From the NCBI RefSeq assembly GCF_001652265.1, contig NZ_LWBS01000294.1:1-64000 (forward strand): a stretch of DNA of 64,000 nt, written 5' to 3'. This stretch comes from Rhizobium leguminosarum. GTDB lineage: Bacteria; Pseudomonadota; Alphaproteobacteria; Rhizobiales; Rhizobiaceae. Shown here one piece after another: positions 25,667 through 34,892 of this stretch; the first letter of the stretch is position 1, and every line of letters begins with the position of its first letter. The notes beneath the pieces are model-generated. The model ran no database searches. It was not told the DNA's origin and was given only the letters and a program-made list of their open reading frames with translations. The translations under genes were made by a program, and so were the position numbers.

Positions 25667-26539
25667 ATGGACACACGTTTTCTCGAAACTTTCATTGTCG
25701 TTGCCGAGCGGCACTCGCTGGCGGAGGCCGCCCAGCGGCTGAACCTCACGCCTGCGGCTGTTGCCCAGCGTATCCGCGCATTGGAGGCCGAGCTCGGGGT
25801 GCGGCTGCTGGTGCGCTCCGGCCGCGTGATGCGGCCGACGGAGGCGGGTTTTGCCATTCTCGAACGTTGCAGGGATCTGGTGCGCGCTACACGCGATCTG
25901 AAGGCGATGGCCGGTACCGCGACGATTTCGGGCGAGATGCGGATCGGGGCGATCAATACTGCGCTGACCGGCCTCGTTCCTGGCGTTCTCCACCGCCTTG
26001 CGCAGGACTATCCACTGATCGAGATCTTCCTCAAGCCGGGGGCGTCGATGGACCTCTATGCCGAGGTTTTGAACGGCGCGCTGGATGCAGCCTTCATTAT
26101 CGAGCCGCGATTTCCGATGCAGAAGACGCTGACCTTCAACAAGCTGCGCCAGGAGCCCCTCGTGCTGATCGCTCCGCGGGATTGTGAGGGGGCGGATCCG
26201 CTCGAACTGCTGCAGACCCTGCCCTTGATCCGCTACGACCGCAACCAGTGGGGTGGTCACATCGCCGACGAATATCTGCGAGAGATCGGCATCCGCCCGG
26301 TCGAGCGTTATGAGCTTGACGCGCTGGAGGCGATCGCAGTGATGGTAAACCGCGGTCTCGGGATCTCGATCGTGCCGGATTGGGCGCCGCCCTGGCCGGG
26401 GGGATTAGATATCGTCAAGCTGCCCCTGCCCCGCTCGTCCGCTATGCGCACGGTCGGCATCGTGGTGACGCGATCCTCACCGAGGGCAAATCTCGTCGCC
26501 GCGCTTCTGGAAACCAGCCGCGCGGCAATGGGAGCCTGA
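25667..26539 (+). CDS. LysR-family transcriptional regulator
   Basis: A 290-residue regulator. The winged helix-turn-helix covers residues 1-60 (LETFIVVAERHSLAEAAQRL, then TPAAVAQRIRALEAELGVRLL), followed by a linker helix and an effector-binding domain from about 90 to 285. It is divergent from the SDR gene with a 97-base shared promoter region, the classic LysR arrangement, so it probably controls the SDR-RraA pair and perhaps the nearby BMP operon. The start at 25667 matches the family N-terminus; the open frame upstream is antisense to the SDR gene. Confidence 0.9.
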   Translation: MDTRFLETFIVVAERHSLAEAAQRLNLTPAAVAQRIRALEAELGVRLLVRSGRVMRPTEAGFAILERCRDLVRATRDLKAMAGTATISGEMRIGAINTALTGLVPGVLHRLAQDYPLIEIFLKPGASMDLYAEVLNGALDAAFIIEPRFPMQKTLTFNKLRQEPLVLIAPRDCEGADPLELLQTLPLIRYDRNQWGGHIADEYLREIGIRPVERYELDALEAIAVMVNRGLGISIVPDWAPPWPGGLDIVKLPLPRSSAMRTVGIVVTRSSPRANLVAALLETSRAAMGA

Positions 26540-26545
26540 TCAATT

Positions 26546-27055
26546 TCAGGCGATCTTCTGGCGAACCGGCAGTTTCCAGCCGGGCCGGACGAAGTGGCAG
26601 GTATAGCCGTTCGGAATCCGCTCCAGATAATCCTGGTGCTCGGGTTCTGCCTCCCAGAAATCGCTGACCGGCACGACTTCGGTGACGACCTTGCCGGGCC
26701 ACAGGCCTGATGCATCGACATCGGCGATCGTATCCCTGGCGACGCGCTCCTGCTCAGGGGTGACGTAGAAGATCGCCGAGCGGTAGCTCAAGCCGACATC
26801 GTTACCCTGGCGGTTGCGTGTGCTCGGGTCGTGGATCTGGAAGAAGAATTCGAGGATTTCCCGATAGCTGATCCTTGCGGGGTCGAAGACGATCTCGATC
26901 GCCTCGGCATGGGTTCCGTGGTTGCGGTAGGTGGCATTCGGCACATCGCCACCGGTATAGCCGACGCGGGTCGAAATCACGCCCTTATATCGGCGGATGA
27001 GGTCCTGCATGCCCCAGAAGCAACCACCGGCGAGCACTGCACGTTCTTCGGTCAT
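26546..27055 (-). CDS. msrA: Peptide methionine-S-sulfoxide reductase
   Basis: A 169-residue MsrA. The catalytic Cys12 lies in GGCFWGM; GYTGG and [16 protein letters not shown] follow, and the [19 protein letters not shown] segment is standard. It repairs oxidised methionine in proteins with thioredoxin as reductant. The start at 27055 has GGAG seven bases ahead and gives the family N-terminus; the extension to 27115 is not conserved. No resolving-Cys-rich C-terminal tail is seen; a Cys in GYTCHF near 150 may serve. Confidence 0.95.
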   Translation of the reverse strand: MTEERAVLAGGCFWGMQDLIRRYKGVISTRVGYTGGDVPNATYRNHGTHAEAIEIVFDPARISYREILEFFFQIHDPSTRNRQGNDVGLSYRSAIFYVTPEQERVARDTIADVDASGLWPGKVVTEVVPVSDFWEAEPEHQDYLERIPNGYTCHFVRPGWKLPVRQKIA

Positions 27056-27242
27056 TGGATATCTCCTTTTCCGCAAGAGATAGTATCTCCTGCCGCCGAT
27101 TTCCACACGGTGCAAAGAGCACAGCTGTGCAATTTGCCTGCGGATAGGCCCGATCCTGTCATGTCGATGTTACGCGCCGGCGCTAGCAAGGCCTCAGACA
27201 ATCCTGCGGAGGCTGAGCCTCGACACCTGATGGAGACGGGTT

Positions 27243-28388
27243 ATGAATAGACGCGAATTTCTGATCACATCGTCAGCTGCAGCCGGTCTGCTCGGTCTTC
27301 CGCGTTTCGCATCGGCTGCGGCCGGCACGATCGATCTCTACAGCGGTTCGGATGCCAACATCGTCGACCTCTGGAACAACGTCATCCGCCTGGCCTTCGA
27401 AAAGGCGCATCCGGGTGTTGCCCTGAAGGTCACCGATGCGGGCGACAATAATGGTCTGCGCGCCATCGCCGACCGTGCGCTCGCCGCGCTGAAGACGAAG
27501 ACGGATCCGCAGTCCGACCTTTTCGAGCAATTCGATCCGCGCCTGCCGTCCGGCGGCATCGATGCCGGGCTTTGGACCAAGTTCTCCGGCGAGAACATCG
27601 AGGGCTACGACCATATCAACCCGCTTGCCTTCGACACACCCTACTCGCTGCCCTATCGCGGTTCGCAGGTCCTTCTCGCCTACGACACGACCAAGCTCGA
27701 TCCGAAGGATGCGCCGAAGAGCTGGGATCAGCTCACCGCCTGGATCAAGGCCAATCCGGGCCAGTTCATCTACAACCGTCCTGACAAGGGCGGTTCGGGC
27801 GGAAACTTCGTCCGCCGCGCGATCCATGAGGCCAATGGCCGCGATCCGAAGAAGTTCAAGATCGACAATTTCACCGCCGACTTCGCCACTGAGACGCTGA
27901 CGCCGGCCTGGAAGATCCTCAACGACCTCGCCCCGACGCTTTACGACAAGGGCGCCTATACCGCCGGCAACACCCAGTCGATCCAGCTGCTGGCCCAGGG
28001 CGTCGTCACCATGGTGCCGGTTTGGTCGGACCAGGTGCTGCAGGCGATCTCCCAGGGCGTGCTGCCTGATACGACCGGCCTCGTGCAGCTTACCGATCTC
28101 GCCCTTTGCGGCGGCTTCTCCAGCATCACCGTGTTCTCGAACGGCGCCAACAAGGATGCGGCGCTGAAGCTGGCTGCATTCATGCTGACGAAGGAAATGC
28201 AGGAAGCGATCATCACCGAGATCGGCGGCTTCCCCGCCATCTCGTGGGACCACATTTCCGACGACCTCCGCAAGAAATATGCCGACGTCATTCCCTCAAC
28301 CATTCCGACCTTCCCGGGCGGCGATTGGGAAAAGGCGATCGCCGACGGCTGGTACCGCAACGTTGCGCCGGGCATCAGCCGCACCTGA
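27243..28388 (+). CDS. ABC substrate-binding protein (polyamine/iron/thiamine-type family)
   Basis: A 381-residue exported binding protein. MNRREFLITSSAAAG followed by a hydrophobic stretch to FASAAAG is a twin-arginine-like signal peptide. The mature part starts TIDLYSGSDANIVDLW and shows the two-lobed family 1/8 pattern. It heads a four-gene importer with two permeases and an ATPase; the stop overlaps the permease start by one base. The permease and ATPase types (PotBC/FbpB-like, PotA/FbpC-like) allow polyamines, ferric iron, thiamine or phosphonates; the ligand cannot be assigned. Confidence 0.85.
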   Translation: MNRREFLITSSAAAGLLGLPRFASAAAGTIDLYSGSDANIVDLWNNVIRLAFEKAHPGVALKVTDAGDNNGLRAIADRALAALKTKTDPQSDLFEQFDPRLPSGGIDAGLWTKFSGENIEGYDHINPLAFDTPYSLPYRGSQVLLAYDTTKLDPKDAPKSWDQLTAWIKANPGQFIYNRPDKGGSGGNFVRRAIHEANGRDPKKFKIDNFTADFATETLTPAWKILNDLAPTLYDKGAYTAGNTQSIQLLAQGVVTMVPVWSDQVLQAISQGVLPDTTGLVQLTDLALCGGFSSITVFSNGANKDAALKLAAFMLTKEMQEAIITEIGGFPAISWDHISDDLRKKYADVIPSTIPTFPGGDWEKAIADGWYRNVAPGISRT

Positions 28389-29278
28389 TGTCCACTGACA
28401 CTGCGCCGGCGGTTCTGCGCCGTCCCCGATCCATCAACAGGGGGAGTTCGATCGGGCTCCTCCTCATTGTCCTGCCGGTCCTCCTGCTCGCATGGCTGAT
28501 CGTCTTTCCGATCTTTTCGGCGGTTGTCGGCACGATCTTCGTTCGAGGCCCTGACGGCGCGACGGAGTTTTCTGTTGCCTCCTACCGCTTCTTCTTCACC
28601 GACGGCTACAGCCTCGGCAATCTATGGCTGACGCTCTGGACGACTGCCGTCTGCGGCATTCTGCTTCTGGCGATCGGTCTTCCGATCGCGATCTACCTCC
28701 GGTTTTCGCAGGGGCGTCTCGCCGCCTATGTGCAGGCTCTCGCAATCTTCCCGATGTTCGTGCCGTCGATCATTCTGGCCTATGCGCTGATCCGCACCAT
28801 CGGTCCGAACGGCACCGTCGACCTGCTGCTGAACGCCATCGGCCTGCCCAAGCTGCGTACGCCCTATCTGACGCCGTGGGGGCCGGTCATCGGCCTCGTC
28901 TGGGACAATCTTCCCTTGACGGTGCTGATGCTGACGGCGGGGCTTTCCTCCGTCTCGAACAGCGCGATCGAAGCCGCCCGCGATGTCGGCGCAGGCCCGC
29001 TCCGGGTGTTCATCTCGATCATTCTGCCGCGCATGGGCAATTCCCTGCTGGTGACCGCGTCCTTCGCCGTGCTCGGCATCTTCTCCGCCTTCACCCTGCC
29101 TTATGTGCTCGGCTCGGCATCGCCGGAGATGATGGGGCCGTTCATGCAGCGTACCTTCGCCGACATGAACGACCCGCTGAACGCCATGACCCAGGCCGTC
29201 GTCACATTCGGCTTCTGCCTGGTCTTCGGTATCTTCTGTATCAGGTCGATCGCCCGCAACCGCGAGGCCCAGCCATGA
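28388..29278 (+). CDS. ABC permease 1 of polyamine/iron-type importer
   Basis: A 296-residue permease with six main membrane segments. Its EAA loop is near residues 195-215 (IEAARDVGAGPLRVFISIILPRM). The start at 28388 follows the binding-protein stop in a TGATG junction; the frame is open earlier but inside that gene. It overlaps the second permease gene by four bases (ATGA). Confidence 0.88.
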   Translation: MSTDTAPAVLRRPRSINRGSSIGLLLIVLPVLLLAWLIVFPIFSAVVGTIFVRGPDGATEFSVASYRFFFTDGYSLGNLWLTLWTTAVCGILLLAIGLPIAIYLRFSQGRLAAYVQALAIFPMFVPSIILAYALIRTIGPNGTVDLLLNAIGLPKLRTPYLTPWGPVIGLVWDNLPLTVLMLTAGLSSVSNSAIEAARDVGAGPLRVFISIILPRMGNSLLVTASFAVLGIFSAFTLPYVLGSASPEMMGPFMQRTFADMNDPLNAMTQAVVTFGFCLVFGIFCIRSIARNREAQP

Positions 29279-30102
29279 GTGCCGGCAGATCGAGCTTCGG
29301 CCTGCGATTCGACTGGATCGGCATGCTCTTTGCGTGCCTGCTGACGTTGTTCATCGCGCTGCCGCTGATCGTCGTCGGAACATGGGCCTTCACCGAAGTC
29401 TGGCGTTATCCATCGGTGATCCCGCAGCAATTCGGCCTGCGTTTCTGGGGCCAGACGCTGGCGCGCGGGGATGTCTGGGACGCGCTCTTCCTCAGCCTGC
29501 GGTTGACGACGACGGTCACCATTCTTTCCGCCGCGATCTGCCTTCCCGCGGCTTACGCCTTCGCCCGCATGCGTTTTCCCGGCAGGAACATCCTGTTCTT
29601 GTCGTTCCTCGCATCGCATGCCTTTCCGAAATTCGGCCTGCTCGTCGCCATTGCCGGTATCTTCCTGCAGCTCGGCCTGATCAGCACTTTCTGGGGCGTC
29701 GTGCTGATCCAGCTGGTTGGCACGCTGATGCTGATGATCTGGATCCCGGTCGCAGCCTTCCAGAATGTCGACCGGCGCATGGAAGAGGCGGCGCGCGATG
29801 CCGGTGCCACGCCGCTGCGCGTCTTCTGGTCGATCACCCTGCCGCAGGCCGGACCGACGATAGCAGCCGCACTGCTTTTGACCTTCGTCGGCACCTTCTA
29901 CGAGACCGAAGGCGCCTGGCTGATCGGCGCGCCTCAGGTCCGCACCATGCCGGTGCTGATGATCAGCTTCATCAACAATCAGATCGTCGTACAATACGGC
30001 GCCGTACTGTCAGTCATGCTGTGGGTGCCGTCCTTCATCGCGTTGATGTTTGCCCGCCGCGTGATCGGCACCGGCTCCTTTGCGAGAGGCTTCGGCGCGT
30101 GA
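29275..30102 (+). CDS. ABC permease 2 of polyamine/iron-type importer
   Basis: A 275-residue PotC-like permease. FDWIGMLFACLLTLFIALPL is the first TM helix, and the EAA loop MEEAARDAGATPLRVFWSIT is near residues 165-184. It starts at the ATG overlapping the stop of permease 1. A 25-base gap separates it from the ATPase gene. Confidence 0.88.
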   Translation: MSAGRSSFGLRFDWIGMLFACLLTLFIALPLIVVGTWAFTEVWRYPSVIPQQFGLRFWGQTLARGDVWDALFLSLRLTTTVTILSAAICLPAAYAFARMRFPGRNILFLSFLASHAFPKFGLLVAIAGIFLQLGLISTFWGVVLIQLVGTLMLMIWIPVAAFQNVDRRMEEAARDAGATPLRVFWSITLPQAGPTIAAALLLTFVGTFYETEGAWLIGAPQVRTMPVLMISFINNQIVVQYGAVLSVMLWVPSFIALMFARRVIGTGSFARGFGA

Positions 30103-30127
30103 GGTTAATTCAGGGAAGGGTTTGAGA

Positions 30128-31210
30128 ATGGCACATCTTTCGATCGAGGGCGTTTCGAAGCTGTTCGGGACCACCTTTGCCGTTCGCGACTTCTCGCTTG
30201 AAGTCGGCGACGGCGAGCTCGTCTGCCTGCTCGGCCCATCCGGTTCCGGCAAGTCGACGCTTCTCAGGATGATCGGCGGCTTCGAGCGCCCGAGCGGCGG
30301 AACGATCCGCATCGACGCGAAGGATGTGACGACGCTGCCACCCGAGCGGCGTCCGACCGGCATGGTGTTTCAGAGCCATGCGCTCTGGACGCACATGGAT
30401 GTCTTCAACAACATCGCCTTCGGCCTGAAGCTCCGCCGGCTGCCGAAAGCGGAGATCCGCCAGCGTGTCGAGGATGCTTTGGCCCTGGTCGGCCTCGCCG
30501 ATTACGGCCGGCGGATGACGACTCAGCTCTCCGGCGGTCAGCAGCAGCGCGTCGCGCTTGCCCGCTCGCTCGTGCTCGAGCCGAAGATCCTTTTGCTCGA
30601 CGAGCCCTTCGCCAGCCTTGACCAGCATCTGCGCGAAAGGCTGCGGGATGAAGTGCGCGATATCCAGCAACGCCTCGGCATCACCACGCTCTTCGTCACC
30701 CATGGCCAGGACGAGGCCTTAGCGCTCGCCGACCGCATCGTCGTCATGCGCGACGGAGGCACCGAACAGATTGCGCCGCCGAGCACCATTTACCGGCAGC
30801 CGCAGACCGCCTTCGTCGCCGGTTTCATCGGCTCGATGAATTTTGTCCAGAGTCATACCAGGAACGGTGTCTGCGAGCATCCGCTGTTCCCGCTTGCGGT
30901 TCCCGTCGAGGATGGGCCGGTGACGCTGGCCGCCCGCCCGGAAGCACTGACGATCCGTTCCTCGGACCGGGTCGATGCCGCCACAGTCCATCGCATCGTC
31001 GATTTCGGCACCCACAAGATGGTCGATGTCGATCTTGCCGATGGCACCCGCCTGAAGGCGATGGTCGCGCCGGACGATGGGCTCCGGACCGGGATGAGGG
31101 TCGAGCCGAGTTTCTCCCGTTTTTTTATCTTCCGTGACAACGAGCTTGTCGATGCCGAGTTGCAGATTATGCCGCAGTACCTCGGTGAGCGAATCAAGTC
31201 GAATACATAG
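30128..31210 (+). CDS. ABC ATPase (PotA/FbpC-like)
   Basis: A 360-residue ATPase. Walker A GPSGSGKSTLL at about 37-47, signature LSGGQQQR near 137, Walker B ILLLDEPFASLD and the H-loop VTHGQDEA are complete; a TOBE regulatory domain fills the last hundred residues. It energises the two permeases just upstream. The start at 30128 is chosen by the family N-terminus (MAHLSIEGVSKLFG) and GGAAGG ahead of it. Confidence 0.92.
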   Translation: MAHLSIEGVSKLFGTTFAVRDFSLEVGDGELVCLLGPSGSGKSTLLRMIGGFERPSGGTIRIDAKDVTTLPPERRPTGMVFQSHALWTHMDVFNNIAFGLKLRRLPKAEIRQRVEDALALVGLADYGRRMTTQLSGGQQQRVALARSLVLEPKILLLDEPFASLDQHLRERLRDEVRDIQQRLGITTLFVTHGQDEALALADRIVVMRDGGTEQIAPPSTIYRQPQTAFVAGFIGSMNFVQSHTRNGVCEHPLFPLAVPVEDGPVTLAARPEALTIRSSDRVDAATVHRIVDFGTHKMVDVDLADGTRLKAMVAPDDGLRTGMRVEPSFSRFFIFRDNELVDAELQIMPQYLGERIKSNT

Positions 31211-31540
31211 ATGCCTTTGATTCGGCATGAGCGGCGCTTCAAGATGTTGACTGTGCCGGCTCGCGCCGTGAGATCTGATACCAGGTCGGTGTTTCGAACT
31301 AAAGTTAAAGTTTATTCTGCGTTTTCCATGGGCTTTTTATGTATCCGTGGTTGTGCGGGGCGGCCGCCATTTCAATTATCTGAAACAATTCAAACAGAAA
31401 TGCGCGAATTTTACACGAATGCATTAGCACATTTACATATTATAAATGTCTTCATTTAAGAATCAGCACTATCAAAAGTGATGGTATTTGATGGCTTCCC
31501 GCATGCGATAATTGACCATTGTGAAACTATGGAGGAATGA
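31211..31540. other. AT-rich non-coding stretch upstream of the chemoreceptor gene
   Basis: About 330 bases with clearly lower GC than its neighbours, especially 31300-31480. A short open frame (31211-31459) has no recognisable protein features and is not called. The stretch should hold the chemoreceptor promoter; no convincing consensus box was identified. GGAGG ends five bases before the ATG at 31541. Confidence 0.5.
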
Positions 31541-33331
31541 ATGTTGGGATTTGGCGCAGGCGCCGATGCAAGGGCCGTTCTCGAAGCGATGAGCAAGTCT
31601 CAGGCGATCATCGAGTTCAAGCTGGACGGTACAATCATCACCGCGAACGAAAACTTTTGCCGGGCGCTCGGTTATCAGCTTTCCGAAATCGTTGGTCAAC
31701 ATCATCGCCTCTTTGTCGATCCGGCTGAAGCAGCCAGTTCCGACTACAAAGACTTCTGGGCAAAACTGGCGCGCGGCGAGTTCGATCAACGGCAATATAA
31801 GCGCATCGGCAAGGGCGGCACGGAGGTCTGGATCGAGGCCTCCTACAACCCGGTCTTTAGCGGGGGCAAGCCGTATAAGGTCGTCAAATTCGCGACCGAT
31901 ATCACCGCGCAGAAGCTCAAGGCGGCCGAAGATAGCGGTAAGCTGAACGCCATCTCGCGCGCCCAGGCAGTCATCGAGTTCACTCCAAAAGGCGATATTC
32001 TCAACGCAAATGAGAATTTCCTGACGACACTCGGCTTCGAGCTGGCGGAAATCCAGGGCAAACATCACTCGATGTTCTGTGAGCCAAGCTATAGCAACAG
32101 TGAAGATTATCGTCGGTTCTGGACGAGGCTTGCCGCGGGAGAATTTGTTGCGGATGAGTTCTTGCGCATCGGCAAGGGCGGCAAGAAGGTCCATATCCAG
32201 GCATCATACAATCCGATCTTCGACATGAACGGCAAAGTGTTCAAGGTCGTCAAATTCGCGACCGATGTCACCACGCGCGTCGGAAATGTCGACCAGCTCG
32301 CGGGAGCGCTAAGGGCTTTGTCAGAGGGCGATCTGACGCAGACCATCGCCATGCCCTTCCTGCCCGCCTTGGAGAAGCTGCGCGCTGATTTTAACGACGC
32401 TTCATCCAAGCTTCGCGTTACATTGCAGACAATCTCGCAGAACGCTGGCGCCATCGCTGCGGCATCGCAACAAATACAATCCGCCTCGAACGATCTGTCC
32501 AAGCGTACCGAGCAGCAGGCTGCTTCCGTCGAGGAGACGGCCGCAGCGCTGGAGGAGATCACAACCACCGTCGCTGATTCCAGTTCCCGCGCCCAGGAAG
32601 CAGGGCAGCTTGTTCGCAAGACCAAGGAGAACGCGGAGAATTCTGGCAACATTGTCAGTCAAGCCGTGGACGCGATGGGCAAGATCGAAAAGTCCGCCGG
32701 CGAGATCGCCAATATTATTGGCGTGATCGACGAAATCGCATTCCAGACCAATCTTCTGGCGCTCAATGCCGGTGTTGAAGCGGCCCGGGCCGGCGACGCT
32801 GGCAAGGGCTTCGCCGTCGTCGCTCAGGAAGTTCGCGAACTCGCCCAGCGATCGGCCAAGGCGGCAAAGGAGATCAAGGAGCTGATCAATGCCTCGAACG
32901 AACACGTCAAAAGCGGTGTCACATTGGTTGGTAACACCGGCAAGGCATTGCAGGAAATCGTGACCCAGGTCGTCCAGGTCAACGGTAATGTCGGCGCCAT
33001 CGTCGAAGCCTCCAAAGAGCAGGCAACGGGGCTCAAGGAAATCAACACCGCCGTCAATACGATGGACCAGGGCACACAGCAGAATGCCGCCATGGTCGAG
33101 GAGACGACGGCCGCGGCGCATAGCCTTGCCAAGGAAGCCGATCAGCTCTTCGATCTCCTCGGTCAGTTCAACATCGGGACAGGTGCCGGTGCACCTCGCG
33201 CCGTCCCGGTTGCAGCCGACCGGCATTTGCGGGCTATGCCGTCGCCAGCCCGTCAGATGACGGCCAAGATTGGCCGAGCATTCAACGGGAATGGGGCGCT
33301 CAAAGGCGGCGACAGCTGGGAGGAGTTTTGA
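31541..33331 (+). CDS. Soluble methyl-accepting chemotaxis protein with two PAS domains
   Basis: A 596-residue chemoreceptor without any membrane helix, so cytoplasmic. PAS domain 1 spans about 14-125 and PAS domain 2 about 136-245; they are close duplicates (both with RIGKGG, ASYNP and VVKFATD). A short HAMP-like segment (GALRALSEGDLTQTI) leads into the signalling coiled coil (about 300-545) with the conserved tip FQTNLLALNAGVEAARAG. The last residues are SWEEF, matching the xWxxF tether for CheR/CheB adaptation enzymes. PAS domains of this type may bind haem, flavin or a metabolite. The next gene is cheW, overlapping by one base. Confidence 0.93.
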   Translation: MLGFGAGADARAVLEAMSKSQAIIEFKLDGTIITANENFCRALGYQLSEIVGQHHRLFVDPAEAASSDYKDFWAKLARGEFDQRQYKRIGKGGTEVWIEASYNPVFSGGKPYKVVKFATDITAQKLKAAEDSGKLNAISRAQAVIEFTPKGDILNANENFLTTLGFELAEIQGKHHSMFCEPSYSNSEDYRRFWTRLAAGEFVADEFLRIGKGGKKVHIQASYNPIFDMNGKVFKVVKFATDVTTRVGNVDQLAGALRALSEGDLTQTIAMPFLPALEKLRADFNDASSKLRVTLQTISQNAGAIAAASQQIQSASNDLSKRTEQQAASVEETAAALEEITTTVADSSSRAQEAGQLVRKTKENAENSGNIVSQAVDAMGKIEKSAGEIANIIGVIDEIAFQTNLLALNAGVEAARAGDAGKGFAVVAQEVRELAQRSAKAAKEIKELINASNEHVKSGVTLVGNTGKALQEIVTQVVQVNGNVGAIVEASKEQATGLKEINTAVNTMDQGTQQNAAMVEETTAAAHSLAKEADQLFDLLGQFNIGTGAGAPRAVPVAADRHLRAMPSPARQMTAKIGRAFNGNGALKGGDSWEEF

Positions 33332-33804
33332 TGGCGTCCATATCCAAAAATCGCGATGGACGCACGTCTCTCGAAATCATTGCATTCCAATTACATGGTC
33401 AGAGCTTCTGTATCGAAACCACCTCCATTCGAGAGATACGTGGATGGGCGGCTTCGACGCCCATCCCGCACGCGCCGCCGGAAATGGTCGGCATCATTAA
33501 CTTGCGAGGCGTCGTCATTCCCACCATCGATTTATGTCGCAAGCTGGGGATGCCGTCGTCGGAAGCGACCGAACGCAGCGCAATCGTGGTCGCGGAAGTT
33601 CACGGCAAACCGATCGGCCTTATGGTGGATCAGGTCACCGATATGCTTTCGATCAACGCCGATGATCTGCAACAGGCTCCAGAGATTGTCAGTTCGCCGG
33701 ACCGCTCATACTGTGAAGGAATTATCACTCACCAGTCTGGGATGATTTGCTTCCTCAGCTTGACCAGGATGTTCACTGACGATGACGAAGCATTGGCCGC
33801 TTAG
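33331..33804 (+). CDS. cheW: Chemotaxis coupling protein CheW
   Basis: A 157-residue CheW that bridges receptors and the CheA kinase. Family marks are EIIAFQLHGQSFCIE, IREIRGWAASTPIPHAPPEM, GIINLRGVVIPTIDL and GLMVDQVTDML. ATG at 33331 shares a base with the chemoreceptor stop (TGATG), with GGGAGGA ahead. No cheA or cheY is seen in the window, so this pair is an accessory receptor module feeding a chemotaxis array encoded elsewhere. Confidence 0.95.
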   Translation: MASISKNRDGRTSLEIIAFQLHGQSFCIETTSIREIRGWAASTPIPHAPPEMVGIINLRGVVIPTIDLCRKLGMPSSEATERSAIVVAEVHGKPIGLMVDQVTDMLSINADDLQQAPEIVSSPDRSYCEGIITHQSGMICFLSLTRMFTDDDEALAA

Positions 33805-33834
33805 TCGTCCCGCTTCAGCGTTGAAATCAAAGAG

Positions 33835-33862
33835 CAGAGCATGATGTCGTCCGAAATCCGCC
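33835..33862. repeat. Half copy of the rhizobial palindromic repeat (family A)
   Basis: CAGAGCATGATGTCGTCC followed by GAAATCCGCCC matches one arm of the palindrome at 49860-49907 and then diverges, so the second arm is lost. It lies in the 151-base gap between cheW and the convergent inositol-phosphatase-like gene. Confidence 0.6.
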
Positions 33863-33955
33863 CATAGTCATCATCCTCCAGAACCGCGCCAACACAGTTG
33901 TCGGCGTGGCATTCGCCTATGCGAAACCGGGATAACTGCGCCGGAATACGACGGT

Positions 33956-34789
33956 TCACATCTTGCTCCGGAAGCCTTCCAGCAGCCAGGGATGCAGCAC
34001 CTTGCTGGCGGCCAGGATATCGCCCTTCCCCTCGACGGCTGCGCCGGAAAAACGGGTGACGATGCCGCCCGCCTCTTCGACCATCAGTGCCGAGGCGCCG
34101 AAATCATGGATCGCGAGCCCGTCCTCGAAGAATCCGTCCAGGCGGCCGCAGGCGACATAGGCGATCGATAGTGCCGCCGAGCCGAGGCGGCGCACACCCG
34201 CCGTATTGGCCATCAGGCGTTTGACGGCTTCGAAATAGGTCGCTTCCGCAACTGCCGTGACCTGGCCAGGGATCGGCAGCCCGGCGCCGACGAGCACATT
34301 CTCGATGTCGCCGACATCGGCACAGCGGATACGCTCGCCGTTCAGATAGGCGCCGCCGCCGATTTCGGCGCTGAACAGCTCGTCCTGCATGGCGTCATAG
34401 ACGACGCCCATGACGAGCCTGCCGCTTTCGACGATCGAGATCGTCATGCCGAAATGCGGAAGGCCCCAGGCGTAATTGGTCGTGCCGTCGATCGGGTCGA
34501 TGTAGATAACAGGCGTTTCCGGACCCGCCGTGCGGTTGCCGACGGCTTCCTCGCCCTGGATGGCATAGTCCGGGAAGGCCTTCGTCATCTCGTCGACGAT
34601 GACCCGCTCGACGGCGACATCGATTTCGGTCTGATAATCGCGCGGGGCCTTGGCGAGCATTTCTGCCGATGTTCGCCGTCGCAGGGAGCCGCGAGCGGTT
34701 TCGCCCGCCTTCAATACCGTTTCGGCAAGCACGACGAGGCGGGACGAGGCGGTCGGGGAAAGACGCGCGGAAATCGGGGAAGATGTCAT
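33956..34789 (-). CDS. Inositol monophosphatase family protein
   Basis: A 277-residue phosphatase of the IMPase/FBPase fold. Metal ligands are seen in IQGEE (Glu80-Glu81) and DPIDGTTN (98-105, Asp98 and Asp101), and RRLGSAALSIAYVACGRLDGFFE with IHDFGASALMVEEAGG completes the site. The family removes phosphate from inositol phosphate, sugar phosphates or PAP. It is the last gene of a ten-gene unit controlled by a LacI regulator, downstream of a PfkB kinase, which points to a sugar or polyol phosphate as substrate (inference). Confidence 0.9.
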   Translation of the reverse strand: MTSSPISARLSPTASSRLVVLAETVLKAGETARGSLRRRTSAEMLAKAPRDYQTEIDVAVERVIVDEMTKAFPDYAIQGEEAVGNRTAGPETPVIYIDPIDGTTNYAWGLPHFGMTISIVESGRLVMGVVYDAMQDELFSAEIGGGAYLNGERIRCADVGDIENVLVGAGLPIPGQVTAVAEATYFEAVKRLMANTAGVRRLGSAALSIAYVACGRLDGFFEDGLAIHDFGASALMVEEAGGIVTRFSGAAVEGKGDILAASKVLHPWLLEGFRSKM

Positions 34790-34892
34790 GAGAAAAGTCC
34801 GGATGCTGCTGATATGACGGAGTGAATCGCGAGGAGCCCATCCCGTCGCAGAGGCTGATGATGGTTTTATGAAGCGCGCCTATGCCGAGCGG

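Noticed and set aside
31211..31459. 82-codon plus-strand frame after the ATPase gene
   Set aside because: No ribosome site, no recognisable feature, and it crosses an AT-rich regulatory stretch.
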